Source: Ostrinia nubilalis
Taxonomy: Eukaryota; Arthropoda; Insecta; Lepidoptera; Crambidae
DNA: 64,000 nt
NCBI RefSeq assembly: GCF_963855985.1
Contig: NC_087117.1
Coordinates: 3,297,001-3,361,000 of the forward strand
Direction of reading: 5' to 3'
Part shown: positions 34,401-39,023 of the stretch, in pieces
How the letters are laid out: each line of letters opens with the position of its first letter
Position numbering within the stretch: position 1 is the stretch's first letter
Notes under the pieces: model-generated
The model's input: the letters and a program-made list of their open reading frames with translations, nothing else
Told to the model about the DNA's origin: nothing
The model's database searches: none
Translations under genes and position numbers: made by a program

Positions 34401-36094
34401 TCAGCGACTCAAACTCGATATCCCAAAGGCGTCACTATTGTACCTATTTAGGCTTATATTATTGTACCTATTTCCGACACAATGTATATTATTTTAAATG
34501 GAATAAATACTTATGACTTACTTATGACTTAATGTCACGTCGTGAGATGAGACGTTCAAAAATAAAAGTGCCATGGGACAGTTCAAGTTTGAGAAGTTAA
34601 AGGATATTGAATAATCTTTTTATCAATCTTTTTCAGAGTGAAATCAATAAACAACCCAGACTCCCGTGTGCGCGAGCTCAAAGCGTACGTCACATCCCGC
34701 TGGCCGTCATGGCCTGTCACTCGCTATGCGTTGGATGTGGAAGCGATCACTACCAGAAAGAAGCCGAATCTTATCCTGAACGTGGATGGAATAGTCGCCG
34801 CTGCTATGGTCGATCTGCTACGTCACGCGCAGCTGTTCACGCAGTGAGTACTTGTCACTACTGTCGCTGTCACTATCACTAGTGTCAGTCACTACTGGCA
34901 CTGGCACTACTGTCACTGTCACTACTGTCGCTGTCACTACCGTCACTGTCACTACTGTCACTGTCACCCGCTACGCGCTGAATGTGGAAGCGATCACCAC
35001 TCGCAAGAAGCCAAATCTGATCCTGAACTTGGACGGAATAGTCGCCGCTGCTATGGTCGATCTGCTACGTCACGCGCAGCTGTTCACGCAGTGAGTACTT
35101 GTCACTACTGTCGCTGTCACTATCACTAGTGTCAGTCACTACTGGCACTGGCACTACTGTCACTGTCACTACTGTCGCTGTCACTACCGTCACTGTCACT
35201 ACTGTCACTGTCACCCGCTACGCGCTGAATGTGGAAGCGATCACCACTCGCAAGAAGCCAAATCTGATCCTGAACTTGGACGGAATAGTCGCCGCTGCTA
35301 TGGTCGATCTGCTACGTCACGCGCAGCTGTTCACGCAGTAAGTAGTCACTACTGTCACTGTCACAACTGTCATGGAGGCCGTGGCGACCTGCGAGAAGCC
35401 GAATGGTTAAAGCTGCCATTGAGTGGTTATAGCTGTCAATGTCACTGTTAAACTCGCTGACGCTGACATTCGATGTCATTGTCAAACTCGTTATACTGTC
35501 ACTTGCTGACACTGTCACTCGATGTCACTAAATCTCGCTGATATAGATGACCCACGCTGAACTGTCCCGCCAAACTCAATGACAGGGGGGCGCTACCATC
35601 GTTCAACTATATTGTTTCCAACATGGCAAAAATCGGAACCAGCGATCCGGTATTGACGGTGGCGCCCCGCTGTCAATGTCATGCATAGGACAGTTCAGTA
35701 TTTTGGAACTATACTGCCACTGACAGCCACTCGATGTCACTGTCTCACTCATTGACACTGACACTCTCACTCACTGTCACCCTCACCGGTCTCCAGTTTC
35801 TTTTTTTTTTGTGTATGTGGTATCAGTAAATTTAACTTTTTAAGTTGATTGTACTTATTGTTTTATTTTTGGTATCAAATAAATGTATTTTCTTTCTTTC
35901 TTTCAAACTAAATTCCTTCTTTCTTCCCCAGGGAGGAAGGCAACAACTACATCCAAATGGGCTCAATCAACGCCCTATTCGTGCTGGGCCGTACCATCGG
36001 CCTGGTGGGTCACTACCTTGACCAGAAGAGGATGAAACAGCCTCTGTACCGCCACCCGTGGGACGATATCACCTATATGTCCCCCCTGCATTAG
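7361..36094 (+). CDS. ATPCL: ATP-citrate lyase, 24 coding exons
   Basis: Joined from 24 exons (listed separately) to 3264 nt, 1087 codons plus stop; human ACLY is about 1100. It cleaves citrate with CoA and ATP in the cytosol to acetyl-CoA and oxaloacetate, feeding fatty-acid and sterol synthesis and histone acetylation. Order: N-terminal ATP-grasp/succinyl-CoA-synthetase beta-like part (exons 1-7), citrate-binding [10 protein letters not shown] motif (exon 9), a short Pro/Lys/Gln-rich linker (exons 10-11), succinyl-CoA-synthetase alpha-like part with the CoA-binding [10 protein letters not shown] motif (exon 16) and the phosphorylated catalytic histidine in QFGHAG (about His749, exon 18), then the citrate-synthase-like C-terminal domain (exons 20-24). 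The linker is shorter than the vertebrate one and lacks its Ser-rich phosphorylated stretch. All internal junctions are GT-AG and keep frame. Nine introns carry partial copies of the exon just upstream. Confidence 0.97.
7465..7600 (+). mobile_element. RTE-like LINE 3' fragment
   Basis: Remnant of the C-terminal coding end seen many times in this window (..[12 protein letters not shown]...[10 protein letters not shown]..), ending in short ACGAACGA repeats. No intact frame. Confidence 0.65.
7603..8135 (+). mobile_element. RTE-like LINE 3' fragment split by a MITE
   Basis: 7603-7797 and 8017-8135 together form the same LINE end (GGTGGACCGACGACC..GCAGGCCGCTA and TGGCCTATGTTCAGCAGTGG). The two halves are separated by palindromic element P (7798-8016). 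Confidence 0.65.
7798..8016. repeat. palindromic MITE family P, copy 1
   Basis: About 215-bp foldback: arms of roughly 95 bp (..GAGCACGTAGAAT..CCAATGACCCCAAGCTACCC..TCGCTCGCG) in inverted orientation. Other copies at 9668, 10680, 21926, 32055, 49276. TA at both ends suggests a Tc1/mariner-type target. Confidence 0.85.
8191..8296 (+). CDS. ATPCL: ATPCL exon 2
   Basis: 106 nt between TTTTCCAG and GTGAGC; ends in phase 0 with NPWLSKE, matching the conserved segment before the ATP-grasp core. Confidence 0.95.
8337..8655. repeat. foldback MITE (AAATTACGTCACAC ends)
   Basis: GGCCATTCATAAATTACGTC near 8342 and its degenerate inverse ending near 8648 bound the element, in ATPCL intron 2. Confidence 0.6.
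8871..9147. repeat. MITE with GGCTGGGTTGCACC-type ends, copy 1
   Basis: Inverted ends near 8871 (CTGAGTTGCAACATCTAACT) and 9130-9147 (GATGGTGCAACCCAGCC). A complete copy is at 20530-20651 and another at 32828-32941. Confidence 0.7.
9218..9403 (+). CDS. ATPCL: ATPCL exon 3
   Basis: 186 nt, 62 codons, phase 0-0, from [20 protein letters not shown] to VRHEP, a highly conserved ATP-grasp segment. Three partial copies lie downstream in intron 3. Confidence 0.97.
9429..9664. mobile_element. hAT-type MITE with 8-bp target duplication
   Basis: 236 bp. Ends CAGCGGTTCCCAAACTT and CACTTTGGGAAAGACTG are imperfect inverted repeats. CACTAAAG is duplicated exactly at 9421-9428 and 9665-9672. A relative lies at 30274-30509 in opposite orientation. 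Confidence 0.9.
9668..9881. repeat. palindromic MITE family P, copy 2
   Basis: Near-complete foldback, TAAAGCCTGGTCCGTGAGCA to TGCTCACGGACCAGGCTTTA. The hAT MITE above inserted at its left end. Confidence 0.9.
9923..9981 (+). pseudogene. partial copy of ATPCL exon 3 (a)
   Basis: Exon-3 3' end with an internal loss, followed by the same donor and intron start (GTGAGTGCTGTCGCAGTC). No acceptor. Confidence 0.9.
10001..10550. repeat. cluster of ACGTCAAACGTCAGCGAGAC repeats
   Basis: Several tandem-like copies of a GTGTTTTTGGGACGTC...CAGCGAGACTTCAAA..GACGTCATAATAT unit, with inverted ends CAGTCAGTGTTAAG and CTGACTGAGTTAAGC. More copies at 10963-11030, 17405-17500 and 53888-53925. Probably a MITE family that was amplified together with the exon-3 pieces. 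Confidence 0.6.
10560..10659 (+). pseudogene. partial copy of ATPCL exon 3 (b)
   Basis: Longest exon-3 piece. It has small losses, silent third-position differences (e.g. GAA/GAG, CAA/CAG), an intact donor, then MITE P copy 3. Confidence 0.9.
10680..10861. repeat. palindromic MITE family P, copy 3 (right end lost)
   Basis: The right arm stops at GGGTCATCGGA and is joined directly to exon-3 piece (c). Confidence 0.85.
10862..10910 (+). pseudogene. partial copy of ATPCL exon 3 (c)
   Basis: CGCAGCAAGTCGGCG.. through CACGAGCCG with donor GTGAGT; shares the internal loss of copy (b). Confidence 0.88.
11272..11385 (+). CDS. ATPCL: ATPCL exon 4
   Basis: 114 nt, 38 codons, phase 0-0, containing [14 protein letters not shown], a signature of the beta-like half. 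Confidence 0.96.
11443..11547. repeat. left arm of inverted repeat flanking exons 5-6
   Basis: About 105 bp, nearly the reverse complement of 12833-12938 (..CCATAGTACAAGCTTTGCTT.. against ..AAGCAAAGCTTGTACTATGG..). A pyrimidine (CTTTTT)n tract follows at 11545-11625. Confidence 0.9.
11933..12012 (+). CDS. ATPCL: ATPCL exon 5
   Basis: 80 nt, starts in phase 0, splits an Arg codon at AG|G. Acceptor TTTTAG, donor GTAAGC. Confidence 0.93.
12134..12191. repeat. perfect 25-bp hairpin in intron 5
   Basis: Arms 12134-12158 and 12167-12191 pair without mismatch around an 8-nt loop. Likely the core of a small MITE. Confidence 0.85.
12267..12584. repeat. foldback MITE (TATTCCACTTTGTTCACC ends)
   Basis: 318 bp, terminal inverted repeats and internal imperfect arms built from GGTGAA/TTCACC motifs; in intron 5. 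Confidence 0.8.
12637..12746 (+). CDS. ATPCL: ATPCL exon 6
   Basis: 110 nt with [10 protein letters not shown], the conserved EINP metal/nucleotide motif of ATP-grasp enzymes. Exons 5-6 sit between the arms of a long inverted repeat. Confidence 0.95.
12833..12938. repeat. right arm of inverted repeat flanking exons 5-6
   Basis: See 11443-11547; about 95 percent match by eye. Confidence 0.9.
13327..13631. repeat. foldback MITE family A, copy 2, with nested MITE
   Basis: Ends as at 6716-6899. Interrupted at 13361-13477 by a second foldback with ends CCCTTACTAATAAAA and TTTTTATTAGTAAGGG. Confidence 0.7.
13909..14057 (+). CDS. ATPCL: ATPCL exon 7
   Basis: 149 nt, ends phase 0 with [11 protein letters not shown]; includes [19 protein letters not shown]. 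Four partial copies lie in the minisatellite just downstream. Confidence 0.96.
14266..14343 (+). pseudogene. partial copy of ATPCL exon 7 (a)
   Basis: Starts at GCCCTTCGGCCGCGACG. Two extra bases before donor GTAGCT; silent changes plus one replacement codon. Confidence 0.92.
14431..14506 (+). pseudogene. partial copy of ATPCL exon 7 (b)
   Basis: Starts at the same GCCCTTCGG point as (a). Five differences from the true exon, all silent. Followed by the same donor and intron start. Confidence 0.93.
14614..14638 (+). pseudogene. partial copy of ATPCL exon 7 (c)
   Basis: Only the last 25 nt with donor GTAGTT. Confidence 0.8.
14952..15015 (+). pseudogene. copy of ATPCL exon 7 with internal loss (d)
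   Basis: Has an acceptor-like TACTTCAG, the exon 5' end, a deleted middle, and the 3' end with donor GTAGTT. The only clear ATPCL copy with both splice edges. Confidence 0.85.
15417..15629 (+). CDS. ATPCL: ATPCL exon 8
   Basis: 213 nt, 71 codons, phase 0-0: [19 protein letters not shown] through REKHPNGK. One partial copy lies at 15766-15916. Confidence 0.97.
15766..15916 (+). pseudogene. partial copy of ATPCL exon 8
   Basis: Covers about two thirds of exon 8 with donor GTGAGT. Eight silent and four replacement codons by eye; frame open but the 5' part is missing. Confidence 0.92.
16283..16396 (+). mobile_element. RTE-like LINE 3' end
   Basis: GGCGCTGGATGCAGGCCGCT..GGCCTATGTTCAGCAGTGGA ending in (GAT)n, in intron 8. 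Confidence 0.75.
16482..16639 (+). CDS. ATPCL: ATPCL exon 9
   Basis: 158 nt. Contains [16 protein letters not shown] (citrate-binding loop) and [13 protein letters not shown]. Confidence 0.97.
17168..17252 (+). pseudogene. partial copy of ATPCL exon 9
   Basis: Both ends of exon 9 without the middle, then donor GTAAGA. Differences in the aligned parts are all silent (GGT/GGC, ATA/ATC, ACA/ACC, TTC/TTT, CTG/CTT). Confidence 0.9.
17876..18038 (+). CDS. ATPCL: ATPCL exon 10
   Basis: 163 nt ending in phase 0, from [18 protein letters not shown] to the linker [10 protein letters not shown]. The 3' end and donor (GTAAGT at 18039) are followed by a tandem array of about 13 partial copies. Confidence 0.96.
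18060..19450 (+). repeat. tandem array of ATPCL exon 10 3' ends with donors
   Basis: About 13 partial copies. Piece ends, each followed by GTAAGT, at 18138, 18261, 18384, 18484, 18584, 18684, 18807, 18928, 19010, 19109, 19350 and 19439; one near 19227 has lost the donor. Units are about 100 or 122 bp and share the spacer TAAGGTCGCTTTT. The copies ending at 18261, 18807 and 19350 keep the reading frame with only silent differences (the last up to an insertion); those ending at 18384 and 18928 carry replacements or frame loss. Confidence 0.95.
19854..20021 (+). CDS. ATPCL: ATPCL exon 11
   Basis: 168 nt, 56 codons, phase 0-0: linker rich in Pro and Lys, then [19 protein letters not shown], start of the alpha-like half. 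A nearly identical partial copy lies at 20344-20469. Confidence 0.96.
20066..20312 (+). mobile_element. RTE-like LINE 3' fragment
   Basis: GACGGATTAGCAAGCTGAA.. through GTTCAGCAGTGGACATCATG and (GAT)n. It lies between exon 11 and its copy, close to the junction of the duplication. Confidence 0.75.
20344..20469 (+). pseudogene. partial copy of ATPCL exon 11
   Basis: 126 nt, one silent difference from the true exon (GTC/GTG), same donor GTTAGTCTTATT. Lacks the first 42 nt and the acceptor. Very recent. Confidence 0.95.
20530..20651. repeat. MITE with GGCTGGGTTGCACC-type ends, complete copy
   Basis: Ends GGCTGGGTTGCACC and GGTGCAACCCAGCC are inverted repeats flanked by TA (20530-20531, 20650-20651). 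Confidence 0.85.
20728..20930. repeat. partial MITE, TACAGGGTGTTAGGTAAATG family
   Basis: The left part matches the complete element at 44643-44905; the right end is decayed. Confidence 0.7.
21464..21587 (+). CDS. ATPCL: ATPCL exon 12
   Basis: 124 nt, [28 protein letters not shown], ends in phase 1 (G|TG Val). Confidence 0.96.
21926..22139. repeat. palindromic MITE family P, copy 4
   Basis: Complete, with both arms almost perfectly complementary; in intron 12, just before exon 13. Confidence 0.9.
22202..22299 (+). CDS. ATPCL: ATPCL exon 13
   Basis: 98 nt, [20 protein letters not shown] and [13 protein letters not shown]; acceptor AACAG, donor GTATGT. Confidence 0.95.
22335..22472. repeat. 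hAT-like MITE (CAGGGATGTTATGGATATCC)
   Basis: Ends CAGGGATGTTATGGAT and ATATCCATAACATCCCT are inverted. Flanks TGGTCTCC and TAGTCTCC look like a degraded 8-bp duplication. Confidence 0.75.
22972..23183 (+). mobile_element. non-autonomous Helitron
   Basis: Begins TCTATACTAATATTATAAA after an A and ends GGAAATCTAG before a T: the TC..CTAG, A/T insertion pattern of Helitrons. In intron 13. Confidence 0.75.
23234..23332 (+). CDS. ATPCL: ATPCL exon 14
   Basis: 99 nt, 33 codons, phase 0-0, with [17 protein letters not shown]. Confidence 0.95.
23355..23440. repeat. fragment of a foldback repeat
   Basis: TTAAGGACGTAGCACACTTA..CGTATCAACTCG matches the sequence into which the hAT at 53980 inserted. 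Confidence 0.6.
23887..24002 (+). CDS. ATPCL: ATPCL exon 15
   Basis: 116 nt, [20 protein letters not shown], conserved alpha-like nucleotide/CoA fold; ends AG|T. Confidence 0.96.
24060..24292 (+). mobile_element. LINE 3' end with (GAT)n tail
   Basis: ACCAACCCCTACTGTTCCCA..CATAGTCCAGCAGTGGACTG then GATGATGATGA; a common lepidopteran LINE end, clade not assigned. Confidence 0.6.
24370..24790 (+). repeat. two-copy tandem repeat, about 145 bp unit
   Basis: ATAATACCTATTCAACAAAA..CACCCTTGGGGGT is repeated (24372 and 24511), with a third partial copy and the tail CCTCCTTTTTTTGAAGTCGG. Confidence 0.75.
25072..25212 (+). CDS. ATPCL: ATPCL exon 16
   Basis: 141 nt, [13 protein letters not shown] and the CoA-binding [10 protein letters not shown]. 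The last bases (..GACCACCTGCTCAG) plus donor recur several times in intron 16. Confidence 0.97.
25308..25346 (+). pseudogene. partial copy of ATPCL exon 16 (a)
   Basis: Last 39 nt with one silent change, donor GTAAGT. Confidence 0.88.
25829..25905 (+). pseudogene. internal copy of ATPCL exon 16 (b)
   Basis: Middle of exon 16 up to GGCGGAGAC; no donor or acceptor. Four silent and one replacement codon. Confidence 0.88.
26096..26354. mobile_element. hAT MITE with poly-C tract
   Basis: 259 bp, ends CAGTGGCGGCGTAGC and TTACGCCGCTACTG, exact 8-bp duplication ATTATGGA (26088-26095, 26355-26362). Contains a long C run at about 26136-26159. Confidence 0.9.
26895..27120. repeat. repeat ending GGACTACGGAACCCTAAAAA
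   Basis: CCAAGCAAAACCTCGGACAG..CTACGGAACCCTAA; a related copy at 57990-58115. Common lepidopteran repeat, class uncertain. Confidence 0.55.
27278..27802 (-). CDS. THAP zinc-finger N-terminal coding unit, two exons
   Basis: Antisense in ATPCL intron 16. Exon A 27802-27735 (ATG at 27802, 68 nt, donor GTAAGT) and exon B 27464-27278 (187 nt, acceptor TTTTAG, donor GTAAGT) join in frame to 85 codons. The product starts [13 protein letters not shown] and shows THAP features: C-x4-C near the N-terminus, [16 protein letters not shown] with the invariant Pro and Trp, CICSIHF (the Cys-x2-His pair), and a basic [10 protein letters not shown] in the AVPTIF-box position. THAP domains bind DNA and occur in P-element transposases and in host transcription factors. 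The phase-0 donor at the end of exon B implies further exons at lower coordinates that I could not identify. It may be a host gene or a domesticated or decayed P-type transposon. Confidence 0.75.
27956..28002 (+). pseudogene. partial copy of ATPCL exon 16 (c)
   Basis: Last 47 nt, one replacement and two silent changes, donor GTGAGA; next to the THAP unit's 5' end. Confidence 0.85.
28010..28266 (+). repeat. tandem repeat carrying exon 16 end plus donor
   Basis: Units of ATGGTGGGAAATATATTCCC..CATAATTAATTGACCACCTG..GGTAAGA; the exon-16 tail ATTGACCACCTGCTCAG with donor is built into each unit. A related block is at 25401-25505. Confidence 0.85.
28531..28670 (+). CDS. ATPCL: ATPCL exon 17
   Basis: 140 nt, [21 protein letters not shown]; acceptor TTTCGCAG, donor GTGAGC. 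Confidence 0.96.
28999..29196. mobile_element. hAT MITE with exact 8-bp duplication
   Basis: 198 bp; ends CATTGGTTCCCAAA and TTTGCGAACCAATG; TCCTAGAG at 28991-28998 and 29197-29204. In intron 17. Confidence 0.9.
29458..29605 (+). CDS. ATPCL: ATPCL exon 18 (catalytic His)
   Basis: 148 nt. [12 protein letters not shown] contains the His (about residue 749) that is phosphorylated during catalysis, equivalent to human His760. Confidence 0.97.
30274..30509. mobile_element. hAT MITE, relative of 9429-9664
   Basis: Reverse orientation to the intron 3 copy; ends CAGTCTTTCCCAAAGTG and TTTGGGAAACACTG; flanks GCCTAGGC and GCCTAAAC. Confidence 0.85.
30690..30915 (+). repeat. Helitron-like repeat, decayed
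   Basis: Shares AACGGATTTTACGAAACTCC..GGGATCCACGCGTAC with the Helitron at 59141; terminal CTAG is mutated. Confidence 0.55.
31039..31129 (+). CDS. ATPCL: ATPCL exon 19
   Basis: 91 nt, [21 protein letters not shown], end of the alpha-like half; donor GTAAGT. Confidence 0.94.
31260..31606 (+). repeat. minisatellite upstream of exon 20
   Basis: About 20-bp units AGGGTACTAATTTATTTCCA with variants, in intron 19. Confidence 0.9.
31611..31753 (+). CDS. ATPCL: ATPCL exon 20
   Basis: 143 nt, [20 protein letters not shown], start of the citrate-synthase-like domain. Both flanking introns carry the same GGTACTAATTTATT minisatellite. Confidence 0.96.
31766..31945 (+). repeat. minisatellite downstream of exon 20
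   Basis: The same unit in the same orientation in intron 20. Confidence 0.9.
32055..32250. repeat. palindromic MITE family P, copy 5
   Basis: Both arms present; terminal 20 bp more diverged than other copies; intron 20. Confidence 0.85.
32325..32487 (+). CDS. ATPCL: ATPCL exon 21
   Basis: 163 nt with [15 protein letters not shown], a conserved citrate-synthase-like motif. Confidence 0.97.
32828..32941. repeat. MITE with GGCTGGGTTGCACC-type ends, copy 3
   Basis: CTGAGTTGCTTCACCACACT..GATGGCGCAACCCAGCCTAA. Confidence 0.75.
33097..33230 (+). CDS. ATPCL: ATPCL exon 22
   Basis: 134 nt, [23 protein letters not shown] 5'-truncated copy lies at 33774-33902. Confidence 0.97.
33380..33655 (+). repeat. 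minisatellite AATCGCAAACCACTCTAAACCAGT
   Basis: Irregular tandem units in intron 22, between exon 22 and its copy. Confidence 0.85.
33774..33902 (+). pseudogene. partial copy of ATPCL exon 22
   Basis: Lacks the first bases and acceptor, otherwise full length with donor GTATGA. Seven differences from exon 22, all silent by eye. The left junction is preceded by a copy of the intron sequence (CAGTTGC.ATAAGGTGTAG) found just after exon 22. Confidence 0.94.
33930..34400 (-). mobile_element. RTE-like LINE C-terminal fragments
   Basis: Minus-strand frames with [11 protein letters not shown] and WKSLGEAYI motifs, two overlapping decayed pieces. Confidence 0.7.
34637..34843 (+). CDS. ATPCL: ATPCL exon 23
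   Basis: 207 nt, [32 protein letters not shown]. Its 3' 123 nt and donor recur twice in a perfect 247-bp tandem repeat downstream. Confidence 0.96.
34849..35342 (+). repeat. two perfect 247-bp tandem units with exon 23 end
   Basis: Each unit holds 5'-TGTCACTACTGTCGC..(GTCACTACT)n, then about 123 nt of exon 23 (at 34971-35090 and 35218-35337). The first copy has donor GTGAGT, the second GTAAGT. The exon part differs from the true exon at eight silent and two replacement codons; the two units look identical to each other. Confidence 0.94.
35932..36094 (+). CDS. ATPCL: ATPCL exon 24 (stop)
   Basis: 163 nt, [35 protein letters not shown], stop TAG at 36092-36094. The C-terminus matches the family end (HPWDDISY..). 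Confidence 0.97.
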
Positions 36095-38677
36095 GTAACT
36101 AAGAAAAAAGGTACACACATAAGAACAAGGAAAAGGCAAGTGTGGGTATATCTTGATTACTGCACGCTGTTCAAGTCTTTTTCAAATCATTCAGTTCTTA
36201 GGCTCCTTCCAGGGCGTTTATACACGTCCTGAATATAGCTTGAGCCTTTTAAAAATCTAATCAAATAATTTATTCAGTAATGTCACTGTCACTACTGTCA
36301 CTGTCACTAATGTCACTGTTAATATAGCTTGAGCCTTTTTCAAATCATATCAAATAAAATTTACACAGTACTTAGGCCCTACCAGGGTGCTTATACACGT
36401 CCCAAATATAGCTTGTCTTACCACCTTACTTAGATACTTTAATAGTGGATACCGTAGTCAATTGACATACTGTCAAAGCTGTCAAAACGCAACTCCCAAA
36501 TTTTGTATGGCAAATGTCATCGGATTGCGAACTCAATTCACTGAAGGTCTTAATTTTGAAGCTATTAAAAATCTAATTGTACCGTTTCAAATACACATAC
36601 TGAGGATATACTTAATTTTTGAGGACGTTACAAAATTTTTTTTTTTTTTGTTTTTAATTCAAAATATAAGTCTTTAAAAAACAGCGTGTAGGAATCACAT
36701 TTCAAATCGGATTGAAGCAAAGTCGCGCGCTAAGATTAGTCATTGTATGCAGGCTTCTAAATCCGTACATAGGTTAAGTGGCGATGGACAGATGTCTAAA
36801 TTGGGGCAGCATGTTTATTCAGACATTTTAAAAGCCTTAATTTAAATTTTGAGTCTTTTTCCAATCGTTATTTGATGATTTGAGTCTTTTTCAGGTCGTT
36901 ATTTGAAAATTTGAATCTTTCAACTCGTTGTTTGAAAATTTGAGTCTTTTTCAAATCGTTATTTAAAAATCTGCGTCTTTTTCAAATCATTATTTTTAAA
37001 ATCTGAGTCCTTTTCAATGTTAGTAGTATGACGTTTAAATTGCTAGGAAAAGTAACCAAAGACTTTGGACACATGAAAAATAGATTATCAGTTTGAAATA
37101 TAAACCATACAACATTATAAAGGTCAACGAATCTAAAGCTTGAATCGTGAAATTAAACGTCAAATCTTGAGTTAAATTCATCCATTTTGGGACTTCATTT
37201 TATACACGAGTCAGCTTTCAAAATACGTACAGTCAGCGTCAAATAGTTCGTGACTCCCAAAGTAGCCAAAAAGATCGCAACACGTCTTTGTTACAAATGG
37301 AATAAGGTTGTGTTGTCAACTTTTTGGCCACTTTGGGTGTCACCAACTATTTGACGCTGACTGTATCTTAGAACGTGACCCAATATATAGAATTTTATTT
37401 AATGAATAGAATACAATGGTTTCTAATTTAGTTAAAGGTAGATTTACATTGTTGGGGGTATTACGCGGGGCGTGTCTTGTATGAGACCGCGAACGGCCCG
37501 CGCAAACTGTGTACAGTGTGAACACACCTTTAACAGTAAAATAATAATATGCATAATAAATGTGTTTTTGACACTTGTAGCATTCTGTACACTATATTCG
37601 CTAAATTACTTGAAAAAATAAAATCAATCTATAAATTGCGAAATGAAGGCAAGCGCTTGCTTCATACTTCATACCAACCAAGAAAATTTTAATATTAATT
37701 CCCTAAAGATAACATGGTGTGAAAAATTATAAAATAAATTACAATCTCACACTTATCAAAAGCCTTGCTTAGTAGTGCGAGATTGTTTAAATAATTTGAA
37801 ATATTTCACACTGCGTTTATATAATTATCGTTTTTGTTAATATCCCTAAAAAACGTTGACATAACGTGACGTCACAATTCTAAGTTCTTTTATTTTTAAG
37901 CTGAAGCTGCGAAAGGAAGATGAATGCATGTGAGTCGTAACAAAATATTGAGTCTCTTTAGTTAAACTACATACATGTGATGTCATAGAACTTAAGGGTA
38001 ATTATAATCTGTAGGTTTACTTTCCCGCGGTTTCTAAACGTCAAATTGCTGTCAAACGTCAAATGATGTGCTCGATTGTCAAATTGGACGTATTTTTTGA
38101 CAGGAGAAATGTAATTGACGTTTAAAAATCGTGTTCTATTTTTGTCCAAGGGCGTTAAGGACAATTTTATGGTTTTATTTTTTAGTTATTCTAATATGGG
38201 CACTTCTGCGGTACAATACACAAGTGGGATTGGCATTAAAAATTAACAACTACTTTGACGACAATTTAACAGCTTTTTCGCTGCTGTCATTCGTTCATGA
38301 CACATGTCAATTAATGACAGTAGTGTCATTGTCAGTTACAAATAATTTAAAGTTTTTAAAGTTATTCTCATTGCTTGAATAATAAAGGAATTCTTCGTAT
38401 CTTATTGCAGAAGATTAAAATATAGTTTAATCGTAATTATTATAAAATGGGGTTAGTTAAGGTTTAATATTAGGTGGAGGCTTTTTTCTGTGACGTCACT
38501 TATGTCATTCAACCGTTAAGATACAGTCGGAAATATATCAACTTCCACAAAATGCCAAATTTTGTCTTTGAAATTTCAAACTTAAACTACGGGCAATAAA
38601 GTTTCAAATTCATTGGGGGAATTTGTCATTTTGCGAAAGATTGATGTGCGGTCGAGTGTATAATAGTAACTTTTCGA
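36095..38677. other. 3' flank of ATPCL
   Basis: No further gene seen. AATAAA at 36353-36358 is one possible polyadenylation signal. Contains GTCACT repeats (36280-36320), a TGAGTCTTTTTCAAATCGTT minisatellite (36833-37015) and a MITE (37230-37363). Confidence 0.5.
37230..37363. mobile_element. mariner-like MITE, short form
   Basis: 134 bp, ends CAGTCAGCGTCAAATAGTTC and inverse, TA at 37228-37229 and 37364-37365. Confidence 0.9.
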
Positions 38678-39023
38678 TACAGTCAGCGTCAAAAAGTTCG
38701 TGACACCCAAAGTAGCCAAAAAGTTCGCAACACGACTTTGTTACAATACAATGAAGGTTTCGCGAATGAAAGATCCGCTAGATGGCGGGACGTGGATGTG
38801 GGGTCTGACTGCTGCGTGATTGGTGGATTTTGACATATCTGTCAATGTCATGTCAAAAATAACCAATCATGCAGCATTTGGACCTCGCGCCTACGTATTA
38901 ATAATAATAATAATAAATAATTTATTTCAGACTTTCATCCATAGTTTGTTAGTAGGGATTAGTAACAATTTTTCCTTATATTATGTTAGTTGAGTTAGTG
39001 CACATTACTTTTACTTTTAGTTT

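Noticed and set aside
34852..35341. two identical 80-aa open frames
   Set aside because: They are repeat units made of GTCACT microsatellite plus an exon 23 piece, not separate genes.
36833..37015. CRISPR-like spaced repeats
   Set aside because: Imperfect minisatellite in a eukaryotic 3' flank, with no true spacers.
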